Of a DNA stretch of 46,164 nucleotides, positions 8,283 through 17,000 are shown in pieces (position 1 is the first letter of the stretch; each line of letters opens with the position of its first letter). This stretch comes from Verrucomicrobiaceae bacterium UBA7681. GTDB taxonomy: Bacteria; Verrucomicrobiota; Verrucomicrobiia; Verrucomicrobiales; Verrucomicrobiaceae. Position numbers and translations under genes: made by a program. The stretch spans positions 1-46,164 of the forward strand of contig DLGZ01000059.1 in assembly GCA_002482965.1 (NCBI GenBank), read 5' to 3'. Below the pieces are notes generated by a model. The model was not told the DNA's origin. It worked only from the letters and a program-made list of their open reading frames with translations, and made no database searches.

Positions 8283-11200
8283 TCTCAGAAAAGCGCCTTG
8301 CGGATTTGACCGCCACTCGGCAGGGCCGGGTCAGTCTGGCTGGCTTCAATTTTCAAGCGGCCTATGCTGTGGCGCGCCTTGCCTCGATGCTCACAAGACG
8401 GCCGGTTCTCGATCTTCCGGATTTTCCGCTACGGCTTCGCTATGACTGGGGAGAAGACCTCGATGAACTTTGCGAGAACGGGCGCGTGGTTTTCACCCAG
8501 TGCAAGCGCATCGCCAACATCGGACAACCAGCTGGACTCTCGTCCGTGCTTCAGTCATTTGCCGCAAAGTGGCTGTCCGTGCCCGCCGCTCAGCGCGCCA
8601 ACGTCCAATTCCGACTCGTATGCACGGACACTCGATTTCGACCAGGCGGGCAATTGACGAGCGTTGCGGCAGATTCAAGCGCTGATACACAAAAGCACTT
8701 TGAAACCGCGCTTAGCACGAAGCCTGGTGACAAGTCCGACCGCGCTCTTTGGCAAGCCGATGCCGATGCAATTGGTCACGCTCAACTGTTCGCGGCGCTG
8801 TGGGAGCGCACGGATGTCGCGTTTCTTCCGCCTGACGCCATCAACGGCCTTCCGGCCAGTCCAATTCTTCACGCAGAACGCGAAGCCTTGGAAGACCTGC
8901 TTACATTCTCGCACATCCATCCTTCCAGGCAGGCCGAGGCATTAAGCCTTCTTCGCCGCATCATTCACGACAACCTGATTGTCTTCGCCCCTGCCAATGA
9001 GACCGAGGTGAATTCTCCGCGCGAAGCTCCTCGGACTCGTGCCCGTGCTGACGTGGCTAACGCGCTTGCATCCTGCCAACTGGCGGCAGGCGGCAGCCTT
9101 CCATTTGAAGTCGTTGATCGCACTTTTCTGAGTATCCAACGGCAAGCCCCACGACGCCAATTCGTGGCCCGTCAGCCAGATTGGGCCGATGTGGTGCGTG
9201 GCTCGGACGACACGGTGAAGTTCATCGAACGGACCATCACCTCAGAAGCATTGGGCAAAGTCGTGACCGAATTGGTTGAGCCAATCGAGCGCGGCACGGC
9301 CCATCGCCTTCACATGCTCTTTATCACTGGTGCACCTGGCTCAGGAAAAACCACGCTAGTTCGCCGGGTTGCTGCGATGCTGGTCGATGAAGGTCGGATC
9401 GTCGTCGCAGATGCCGGAGTGGATGCGCACGAACCCGCTGGTTCTCCCGAAGACTACGCCACACCTCTTGAACAACTCGCCAACGGAGGAAGACCCGTCG
9501 TCTTCTTGCTGGACGATCCGCTGTTCGGTGATTCCCCATGGATTCCAGTTCTCAAAAGACTCAATCGGCCCGGCCTCAAGGTCGCGGTGCTTGCTCCGTG
9601 CCCGCAGATATTGTTCGACCAGCATCGGGGAAGCGTCCCGTTTGGCGTGGTCAAAGATTTCAAGATTGGACCTCCGACCGAAACGGAGCGCACTGAAATG
9701 CGCCGGCTCTACGGTCGAAAGACAGATGCCCTGATGACCGCTGACGAGTTTCTGGTCATCACGATGGAAGCTGCAGCCGACCTCCCGTTCGACGAAATCA
9801 TGCGCCGCTTGTGGCAGACCTTGAACGATGGGCAACCGCCGCCGGGCGACTGGAATGCGGCGGCTTGGACACTTCGCGCTTTCATGGTCGTTGCCTACTT
9901 TCACCGCGCCTATGCCGGGTGCCCTGAGCCGATTCTGCGGGCCGTGCTCGCGGCAAGTCTCGGAGGTCAGCCAACCGGCGATGTCTCAACAGAGCTGGCT
10001 AGGCTTAAGTCCCGAGATGGCTGGCTGACGTTCAAATTCGGTGACCACGAGCGAGTCAACTGGGCTTATCAGGGAACGCCGATTTCAACCGCCCACCAAC
10101 GAATCGCTCTGCGTGCTTGGGAACTTCGCCCGCTCGACTGGGTCGATGTAGGTTCAAAGATTGTCGAAGCATCGCTATTAGTGCCGCAATCCATTCGCCA
10201 ACTCGGCGCTTTGGCCGCGCGACTGCTTTCATCCGATACCGAAGCCGATAGACAGTTTGCCAAGCGATTGATCGATGCGTGGTCTCAACCGGAGCATCAA
10301 GCGAAATTTGAAACCCGCGAACTCACCATGCTGGTTGCGGCTCTACAAACCGGTGGGCAGCGCCAAGCCGCATTGCAGTTCAAGACGGCATTGATGGCCA
10401 GAGCTCAATCGTCGAACGATGGATGGGTCGCCGCCCTACAGCTCTGTTATTTGTCAGGTGATACTCAAGCGACACAGTCCTACTCTAAAGATTTGGACCT
10501 TCCCGAAGTCATCTCGCATGCGGATTTCTCGCTCGCCCCAAGCCGTGCAACACAGTTTTTCTCTCGGCTGCCGTCTGGCGTGAAGCCCACGTTTGCCAAG
10601 CGGATCTTGGGTGCTTTCGATGGATCGCTAGCATGGGAGGCTTCGCCAACTTTGATCGTTTGGCTGCTGAGATACGGAGCTCCTGAGGAGATGTTGCAGC
10701 GAACAACCAAAATTGAAGCGTGGCTCAAGGCGCACTCGGACGACACGAATGTGCGCAATGGCTACCTTGGGCTATTGTCCAAGCAGGGGCTGGACAAGGA
10801 GCAGTTGGACCGGGTCATCACCGACACCGAATCGTGGCTCAAGGCGCACCCGGACGACACGCATGTGCGCAATGGCTACCTTGGGCTGCTATCCAAGCAG
10901 GGGCTGGACAAGGAGCAGTTGGACCGGGTCATCACCGACACCGAATCGTGGCTCAAGGCGCACCCGGACGATACGAATGTGCGCAATGGCTACCTTGGAT
11001 TTCTGGATAGCAAGCCTGCGTGCTTTAAACTCCTTCAAGCAACCATGCGTAAGGTTGAGGATTGGCTCGGTGACCACCTGCAAGATAACTACACTCGTCA
11101 ACGCTTCGAGACGCTTAAAATCAAGGGTGCCATGCAATTACCCAAACGCGTTGTTGCCGATGTTCAACAAACAGTGAATCATGCGCCAAAAGCTCCACAG

Positions 11201-11506
11201 GTCTTCGCCGAGAAGAAAGCGCATATGCCCGCAGCACAAACGCTGTCTGCCCCAAAGCCCAAAGCAAATTCTCTGTATATTTGGAAGGAGCACGAAGGAC
11301 GATTCAAAGAAGGCATCGAGAGAGTGCTGTCCAGGGCTTGGTCCACCGTGCCAGCAGACACACCGCCAGAAGACCGTTTCGAGGCAGCCTACCAAAGTGC
11401 CCTGAAAATTATTTCCGGTCTCTCACGCCACATTAAGCACCAAGTCAGCGCGCACTTTAATCAAGAAAACTGGGAATCCTTGCGAGCCAGAGCACCTAAT
11501 CCATAG
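8267..11506 (+). CDS. PD-(D/E)xK nuclease - STAND-like NTPase - tandem-repeat protein (putative antiphage sensor)
   Basis: 1079 residues in three parts. Residues 18-240 resemble the Cap4/DUF4297 dsDNA nuclease domain: RVSLAGFNFQAAYAVARLA at 21-39, acidic residues in YDWGEDLDEL at 59-68, and FTQCKR at 76-81 with Lys80 as the likely catalytic lysine of the QxK motif. A P-loop NTPase follows, with Walker A GAPGSGKTT at 355-363 and Walker B VVFLLDDP at 411-418. The rest is helical and includes three near-identical 38-residue units starting WLKAHxDDTxVRNGYLG at about 819-911, then a divergent C-terminal tail. This effector-NTPase-repeat order is that of Avs/STAND immune proteins, where the C-terminal part senses phage and the nuclease degrades DNA. 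The defence role is inferred from architecture; TIR pairing and exact subfamily are unresolved. ATG at 8267 overlaps the TIR gene. Confidence 0.85.
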   Translation: MEPFLISEKRLADLTATRQGRVSLAGFNFQAAYAVARLASMLTRRPVLDLPDFPLRLRYDWGEDLDELCENGRVVFTQCKRIANIGQPAGLSSVLQSFAAKWLSVPAAQRANVQFRLVCTDTRFRPGGQLTSVAADSSADTQKHFETALSTKPGDKSDRALWQADADAIGHAQLFAALWERTDVAFLPPDAINGLPASPILHAEREALEDLLTFSHIHPSRQAEALSLLRRIIHDNLIVFAPANETEVNSPREAPRTRARADVANALASCQLAAGGSLPFEVVDRTFLSIQRQAPRRQFVARQPDWADVVRGSDDTVKFIERTITSEALGKVVTELVEPIERGTAHRLHMLFITGAPGSGKTTLVRRVAAMLVDEGRIVVADAGVDAHEPAGSPEDYATPLEQLANGGRPVVFLLDDPLFGDSPWIPVLKRLNRPGLKVAVLAPCPQILFDQHRGSVPFGVVKDFKIGPPTETERTEMRRLYGRKTDALMTADEFLVITMEAAADLPFDEIMRRLWQTLNDGQPPPGDWNAAAWTLRAFMVVAYFHRAYAGCPEPILRAVLAASLGGQPTGDVSTELARLKSRDGWLTFKFGDHERVNWAYQGTPISTAHQRIALRAWELRPLDWVDVGSKIVEASLLVPQSIRQLGALAARLLSSDTEADRQFAKRLIDAWSQPEHQAKFETRELTMLVAALQTGGQRQAALQFKTALMARAQSSNDGWVAALQLCYLSGDTQATQSYSKDLDLPEVISHADFSLAPSRATQFFSRLPSGVKPTFAKRILGAFDGSLAWEASPTLIVWLLRYGAPEEMLQRTTKIEAWLKAHSDDTNVRNGYLGLLSKQGLDKEQLDRVITDTESWLKAHPDDTHVRNGYLGLLSKQGLDKEQLDRVITDTESWLKAHPDDTNVRNGYLGFLDSKPACFKLLQATMRKVEDWLGDHLQDNYTRQRFETLKIKGAMQLPKRVVADVQQTVNHAPKAPQVFAEKKAHMPAAQTLSAPKPKANSLYIWKEHEGRFKEGIERVLSRAWSTVPADTPPEDRFEAAYQSALKIISGLSRHIKHQVSAHFNQENWESLRARAPNP
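10721..10998 (+). repeat. 114-bp tandem repeats inside the STAND-like gene
   Basis: Units begin at 10721, 10835 and 10949, exactly 114 bp apart. The first two are full and the third stops after about 50 bp. Copies differ by only a few bases, and the encoded 38-residue units differ at positions such as HSDDTN, HPDDTH and HPDDTN. Homology at the DNA level, not just the protein level, points to recent duplication in a helical repeat (TPR-like) sensor region. Confidence 0.95.
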
Positions 11507-11642
11507 AGCATCATGACGCTACTCGAAATGGTATGCGCAGAGCGGCGGTGGCTGGAAAAGACACTCACAGCTGCGCGGTAACGCATTGAAGCAGAAAAAC
11601 GGGCTGCTATGAAGCCGAGAAGCGAACCCGGGACTACCCTCT

Positions 11643-12080
11643 CTACTTTCCTTCCAGCGCCTGCTCCAGCGCTCTCCACGCCAGCATCGCGCACTTCACA
11701 CGCTGGGGAAATTTTTGCACGCCTTCGAGAAGGATGAGTTCGCCGAGGGCGTCTTCGTTGGCGGGGGCGCCGTCGCCCATGACCACGCGGCGGAAGTCTT
11801 CGCGCACGGCGTCGGCTTCGTCCTTGGACTTGCCTTTGATCTTCTGCGTCATCATCGAGGCGCTGGCCTGGCTGATGGCGCAACCTTGGCCGGTGAATTT
11901 GAGGTCTTCGATGTCCCCTTTGTCAGACACACGCACCCAGACGTCGATCTCATCGCCGCAGGAGGGATTGTCGCCGTGCGCGTGAAGGCAGGGCGGTGGG
12001 AGTTCGCCGCTGTTGCGCGGGTTCCGGGAGTGATCAAGGATCACCTGCTGATAGAGGTCGCGGAGGTCGTCGGAGAGCAT
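11643..12080 (-). CDS. sufU: SufU-type iron-sulfur cluster assembly protein
   Basis: 145 residues from the ATG at 12080 (MLSDDLRDLYQQVILDHSRN), the standard SufU/IscU start; an upstream in-frame extension of 13 codons lacks family similarity. The three conserved cysteines are present: Cys41 in PSCGDE with Asp43, Cys67 in GQGCAISQASASMM, and Cys130 in RVKCAMLAWRAL. An insertion of about 20 residues between the second and third cysteines (GKSKDEADAVREDFRRVV) is typical of SufU rather than IscU. SufU is a zinc-dependent sulfur acceptor for SufS. It lies 35 bp downstream of sufS on the same strand, as expected of a pair. Confidence 0.95.
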   Translation of the reverse strand: MLSDDLRDLYQQVILDHSRNPRNSGELPPPCLHAHGDNPSCGDEIDVWVRVSDKGDIEDLKFTGQGCAISQASASMMTQKIKGKSKDEADAVREDFRRVVMGDGAPANEDALGELILLEGVQKFPQRVKCAMLAWRALEQALEGK

Positions 12081-12115
12081 GGTCAAAAACGTATAGCACA
12101 GGCCGGCGGCCTGTC

Positions 12116-13333
12116 TCACGTAAAGAACTTACGCGCGAGGAGCAGAACTTCGACGAGGCGATTGATCTCCTCGATCGTGTTGTAGAAATAAAAGCTGGCG
12201 CGGGTGGTTCCGGGCACCTTGAAGCGCTTCATCAGCGGCTGGGTGCAGTGATGCCCGCCGCGCATGGCCACGCCGTGGCTGTTGGCGAACTCCACGAGAT
12301 CGTGCGGATGCGCGAAATCGAGATGGAAGGCAGCCAGCGCGCCACGGTGGCCGGACTGCGGGCCGAGGATGCGGATGCCAGGCACCTCGCCCATGCGCTG
12401 CACGGCGTAGTTGGCCAGATTGTGGTCGTGGCGCTGGATGTTTTCCAGGCCGATGGCTTCCAGATAGTCAACGGCGGCACCGAGACCGATGACACCGGAG
12501 ATGTCAGGCGTGCCCGCCTCGAAACGATGCGGCGGCGCCTTGTAGCTGCTGCTCTCCATGGTGACCGTCAGAATCATCTCGCCGCCACCGTGCCATGGCG
12601 GCATGGTTTCCAGCAGGGCCATGCGGCCATACAGCACACCGATGCCGGTGGGCCCGCACATCTTGTGGCCGGAGAAAACGAAGAAGTCGCAGCCCAGATC
12701 CTTCACATCAATGGGCATGTGCCCGGCGCTTTGCGCGCCATCCAGCAGCGTGACAGCCCCGAGGGCCTTTGCCTTGGCAAGGAGTTCCTTGGCGGGATTG
12801 ATGGTGCCGAGGGAGTTGGAAATGTGAACGAAGGCGAAGAGCTTCACCTGCTCTGTGAGCAGGGTTTCGATGGCGGCGGAGTCGAGCGTGCCGTCATCCA
12901 GCACCGGGATGTATTTGAGCGTCGCGCCAGTGCGCTGTGCGAGCAGCTGCCACGGCACGATGTTGCTGTGATGCTCCATGCCGGTGATGAGGATGACATC
13001 CCCGGCACGCAGATTTTGCGTGCCCCAGGTGTTCGCGACGAGGTTGATGCCCTCGGTGGTACCACGGGTGAAAATGATCTCGTCCTCAGAAGCAGCACCG
13101 ATGAAATGCGCCGCTTTTTTCCGCGCTGCCTCAAAGGCCTCGGTGGCACGATTGCTCAGCTCATGCAGCGCACGGTGGACGTTGGCGTTGTCGCGCTCGT
13201 AGTAGCGCGAGAGAGTCTGGATGACTGCACGCGGTTTCTGGCTGCTGGCTGCGCTGTCCAGATACACCAGCGGGTGCCCATGCACCTTCTGATCGAGGAT
13301 GGGGAAATCCGAGCGTATGCGATGCCAGTCCAT
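12116..13333 (-). CDS. sufS: cysteine desulfurase SufS
   Basis: 405 residues, full length for a group II cysteine desulfurase. It removes sulfur from L-cysteine as a persulfide and passes it to SufU. Visible features are the PLP lysine Lys224 in FSGHKMCGPTG, DGAQSAGHMPID at 198-209, MEHHSNIVPWQ near 119, and the catalytic Cys363 in RGGHHCTQPLM. I chose the ATG at 13333 (MDWHRIRSDFPIL) because it gives the family N-terminus; a GTG six codons upstream is possible. It forms a likely two-gene unit with sufU. The SufBCD scaffold genes are not in the window. Confidence 0.96.
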   Translation of the reverse strand: MDWHRIRSDFPILDQKVHGHPLVYLDSAASSQKPRAVIQTLSRYYERDNANVHRALHELSNRATEAFEAARKKAAHFIGAASEDEIIFTRGTTEGINLVANTWGTQNLRAGDVILITGMEHHSNIVPWQLLAQRTGATLKYIPVLDDGTLDSAAIETLLTEQVKLFAFVHISNSLGTINPAKELLAKAKALGAVTLLDGAQSAGHMPIDVKDLGCDFFVFSGHKMCGPTGIGVLYGRMALLETMPPWHGGGEMILTVTMESSSYKAPPHRFEAGTPDISGVIGLGAAVDYLEAIGLENIQRHDHNLANYAVQRMGEVPGIRILGPQSGHRGALAAFHLDFAHPHDLVEFANSHGVAMRGGHHCTQPLMKRFKVPGTTRASFYFYNTIEEINRLVEVLLLARKFFT

Positions 13334-13350
13334 GACTTTGGACCCAGGCA

Positions 13351-13626
13351 CTAGCGTGAGACCATGCTCTGACGTGGCGAAGTGGCGGTGGGTGCCGTCT
13401 TGCCAGCTGCGTAGATGCCCCGATTTTCGACCTGACGAGCACGCTCCTGGATGGATGCAGGCTTGCCGTTTGCAGGCAGATCATTTTCCGCAATGTAACC
13501 CAGCAATGCCGAGCCGGTCTGATCCAAAATTCTCACCGGATAGATGTTTTTGAATGCTTCCCACGTTTGGCAGCTGGTCAGGCCAGCAGAAAGCAAAATG
13601 AGAAAACTGAGACGGGCGAATTTCAT
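13351..13626 (-). CDS. small putative lipoprotein
   Basis: 91 residues from ATG 13626. A short positive N-terminus and hydrophobic core end in a lipobox LTSC with Cys19 as the lipidation site. The mature part is about 72 residues with no recognised domain (VRILDQTGSALLGYIAEND, then RARQVENRGIY). The gene is just upstream of sufS on the same strand, with an 18-bp gap to the chosen sufS start. A second lipoprotein of similar plan lies immediately upstream; both keep an R(A/G)(R)(Q/E)V(E/Q) segment near the C-terminus, so they may be distant paralogues. The function is not inferable. Confidence 0.65.
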   Translation of the reverse strand: MKFARLSFLILLSAGLTSCQTWEAFKNIYPVRILDQTGSALLGYIAENDLPANGKPASIQERARQVENRGIYAAGKTAPTATSPRQSMVSR

Positions 13627-13673
13627 TAAGTTCGTGTTTATCATGACGTTGCGATTCTGTAAACAAAAGATGC

Positions 13674-13916
13674 TCAGCGCTTGAAAGCCACCTGGGAGCC
13701 GGTGCGGTCAGCCACCGGCAGGATTTCACGCGCTTTCTTGTCCTGCACCTCGCGTCCGCGCATCTCCAGCGTCTTGCTGGCAGTGGTCCCCTTGCCATTC
13801 TCGTCAGCTAACATCAGGGCATAAGGAGCCAGACGCAGTGCCGTGCCGATCAAACCACAATTGCTCAGCAAAAGGGCGGCGGCGCAGGCAAAGATCAGAC
13901 GGGATTTCACGGGCAT
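13674..13916 (-). CDS. small putative lipoprotein
   Basis: 80 residues starting MPVKSRLIFACAAALLLSNC, a lipoprotein signal with Cys20 as the likely lipidated residue. The mature portion contains ALRLAPYALMLADENGKG and a charged segment MRGREVQDKKAREILPVADR. I recognise no family. It precedes another small lipoprotein gene and the sufS-sufU pair on the minus strand and is divergent from the large cytochrome fusion at 14051. Together the four minus-strand genes could be one transcript, although the functional link to Fe-S assembly is not obvious. Confidence 0.65.
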   Translation of the reverse strand: MPVKSRLIFACAAALLLSNCGLIGTALRLAPYALMLADENGKGTTASKTLEMRGREVQDKKAREILPVADRTGSQVAFKR

Positions 13917-14050
13917 TTGTTGTTATTATCACAACCGTCTCTGAGAGTAAACATATATGATGCCCGCGGGCGAAGGCGAAACTTGCGCTTTGTCTGGCAA
14001 ACATTGACGCTGCCGCTCCGTATTGCACTGCCCTTTCGTTTCCAACCCAC

Positions 14051-17000
14051 ATGAAGAAACTGCTTTCTCTCCTCCTCGCCCTCACCGTCTCGCTCCAGGC
14101 CGAGATTGAACTCAAGAAGGGCGACAATATCGCCGTCGTCGGCAGTGGTCTGGCGGACCGGCAGCAGCACCACGGCTGGCTGGAGTCGCTGATTCACAAG
14201 GCCTACCCGGATCTCGAACTCACCGTGCGCAATCTCGGTTTCGCCGCCGATGAAGTGAACGTGCACCCCCGCAGCGATGAGGTGCCCACCACCGAGTATT
14301 TCCTCAACATGAAGCCCGGCCTGCTGACCACGAAAGTGGGCGAAACGGAGGTGACCTACACCGCTGGCGCGGACTTCCATGCCAGCGTCATCTTCGCTTA
14401 CTGGGGCTTTAACGAGTCCTTCAAAGGCGAGGCTGGTCTCGCGGATTTCAAAAAAGCGCTGGATGAGTATCTCAAAAAGCAGCTCAGCGCCGACTATGGC
14501 AAGGGCCAGCCCCGCGTGGTGCTGCTCTCCCCCATCGCTCAGGAAAACCTCAAGAGCGCCGATTTCTCAGACGGCTCCACCAACAACAAAAACATCGCCG
14601 TTTACACCGCCGCCATGGCCGAAGTCGCCAAGGCCAACAACGTGCCGTTTGTCGATCTCTTCGCCGCCTCCCAGGCCCTTTACGCCAGCGCTGCCAAGCC
14701 GCTGACCATTGACGGCGTCCACCTCTCCGATGCAGGCGACAAAGCCCTCGCCCCTGTGCAGTTCAAGGCGCTCTTCGGTAAAGAGGCCCCAAGCATCGAC
14801 GATCCCTACATCGCCAAAATCCGCGACGCCGTCCTGGAGAAAAACGTCCAGTGGCACCACCGCTACCGCACCGTCGATCAGTTCAACATCTTCGGCCAGC
14901 GCTCCCGCATCAAGTACGCCGACGCCATCACCAAGACGAACGGCATCGACAACGCCACCATCGTCGGCGCCGAACTCGCTCAGCGCGATGTGAAGACCGC
15001 GAACCGCGACAAGGCCGTCTGGGCCGCCGCGCAGGGCAAGACCTTCGAAGTGAAGGACGACAACCTCCCGCCAGTACCTGCCGTGGCGCCTAACCGCCCC
15101 GAACCCGTCCCATACCTCAATGGCGAAGAAACCCTCAAGCACCTCAGCACCCCTGATGGCGTGAAGGTCGAGTACATCGCCTCCGAGGTGGAGTTCCCCG
15201 ATCTGGTGAACCCCGTGCAGATGAACTTCGACACCCGCGGCCGCCTCTGGGTCGCCGCCTGGCCGACCTACCCTGAGACCACGCCCACGACCAAGGTCTT
15301 CGACAAGCTCCTCGTCTTCGACATCGACCCCAAGACCGGCAAGTTCACCAAGTGCACCACCTTCCTCGACGGCCTGAACTGCCCCACCGGCTTCCAGCTT
15401 TATAAAGACGGCGTGCTCGTCATGCAGTCCCCCGACATGTGGTTTGTACGCGACACGGACGGCGACGGCAAAGGCGACTGGAAAGAGCGCATCGTCAACG
15501 GACTCGACGCCGCAGACTCCCACCACGAGACCAACTCCATCTGCTACGAACCCGGCGGCGCACTCTATTTCAGCGACGGCGTCTTCCACCGCACCAATGT
15601 CGAGACCCTCAAAGGCCCCATCCGCAATGTGAACGGCGCCATCTACCGCTTCGAGCCACGCAGCTACCGCTTTGACCGCTACGTGCCCTACGGCTTCGCC
15701 AACCCCCACGGCCGCGTGTTCGACTACTGGGGCAACGACATCATCACCGATGCCACCGGCAATGCGAACTACTTCGCCCCCGCCTTCAGCGGCCACCTCG
15801 ACAGCGGCGCTCACCCCAAGATGAAGGAGTTCTGGAACCGCCCCTCCCGCCCCACACCCGGCACCGCCATCCTCAGCAGCCGCCACTTCCCCGAAGACTG
15901 GCAGGGCACCTTCCTGAACACGAACGTCATCGGCTTCCAGGGCATCTTCCGCGCCAAGGTCACCGAAGAAGGCTCCGGCCTCAAAGGCGAGACGCTGGAG
16001 CCCGCCATGCTGCAGACCGACGTGAAGGCCAACCCCAACTTCCGCCCCAGCGGCGTCGCCGTCGCTCCTGATGGCTCACTCTACGTCATGGACTGGTCGC
16101 AGATGCTCATCGGCCACTTGCAGCACCATCTGCGCGATCCGAACCGCGACCACGCCCACGGCCGCATGTACCGCCTCACCTACCCTGCCCGCCCGCTGCT
16201 CCCCCCGAAAAAGATTCACGGCGAATCCATCGAGAGCCTCCTCGAACTCCTCAAGGAGCACGAAGACAGCGTTCGCCAGCTCGCCAAAGTGGAGCTCGAC
16301 ACGCATGACTCCAAGGAAGTCATCGCCGCCGTGCAGAAGTGGGAGGCCGCACTCGACAAGGCGGACAAAAACTACGAGCACCACCGCCTCGAAGCTCTCT
16401 GGGTGCACCAGTGGCACAACGTGGTGAACGTTCCCCTGCTTGAGGCCGTGCTGAAGTCCCCCGAGCCACGCGCCCGCGCCCAAGCCATCCGCGTCGCCTG
16501 CTACTGGAGCGACCGCGTGCCCAACACGATCGCCATCTTCGAAGCCGGCGTCAAAGACAGCGCCCCACGCGTCCGCCTCGAAGCCATCCGCGCACTCAGC
16601 TTTGTCAAAGGCCCGGACGTCATGAAGGCCATCGAGCTCACCAAGCTCGTCATGATGGAAAAAGACTACTACATCGACTACTGCTTCCGCGAGACCATGA
16701 AGCAGCTCACCTCACTGCCTGAAGGCAAGGACGTCCTCGGCAAAGAGCCCCTCCTCGCCGCCCGCCTTCGCGCCACCCCGGATGCCAGCTATGGCCCCAC
16801 CGATAAGAAGCTCTCCGCCGCCGACAAAAAACTCTATGACCTCGGCAAGGAAGTCTTCAATCGCGAAGCCCACTGCGTCACCTGCCATCAGGCCGACGGC
16901 AAAGGCGTGGAAAACATCTACCCCGGTCTCGCCAAGAGCAACTGGCTCGAAGGCAACGGCGACCGCGTCATCAAGATCGTGCTAAAGGGCCTCTTCGGCC

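Noticed and set aside
10721..10998. CRISPR or intergenic tandem repeat
   Set aside because: The repeats are in frame within a coding sequence and encode 38-residue units, so they are protein repeats.
11507..11642. tRNA-like or small RNA gene between the STAND gene and sufU
   Set aside because: No cloverleaf or conserved TPsiC region could be drawn; only short GC-rich words.
11996..13354. 452-codon plus-strand frame opposite sufS
   Set aside because: It lies entirely over sufS and sufU, which carry their full catalytic residues; the antisense translation shows no domain.
14567..15886. 439-codon minus-strand frame in the cytochrome fusion gene
   Set aside because: Valine/glycine-rich antisense translation typical of a high-GC shadow; the sense gene is clearly real.
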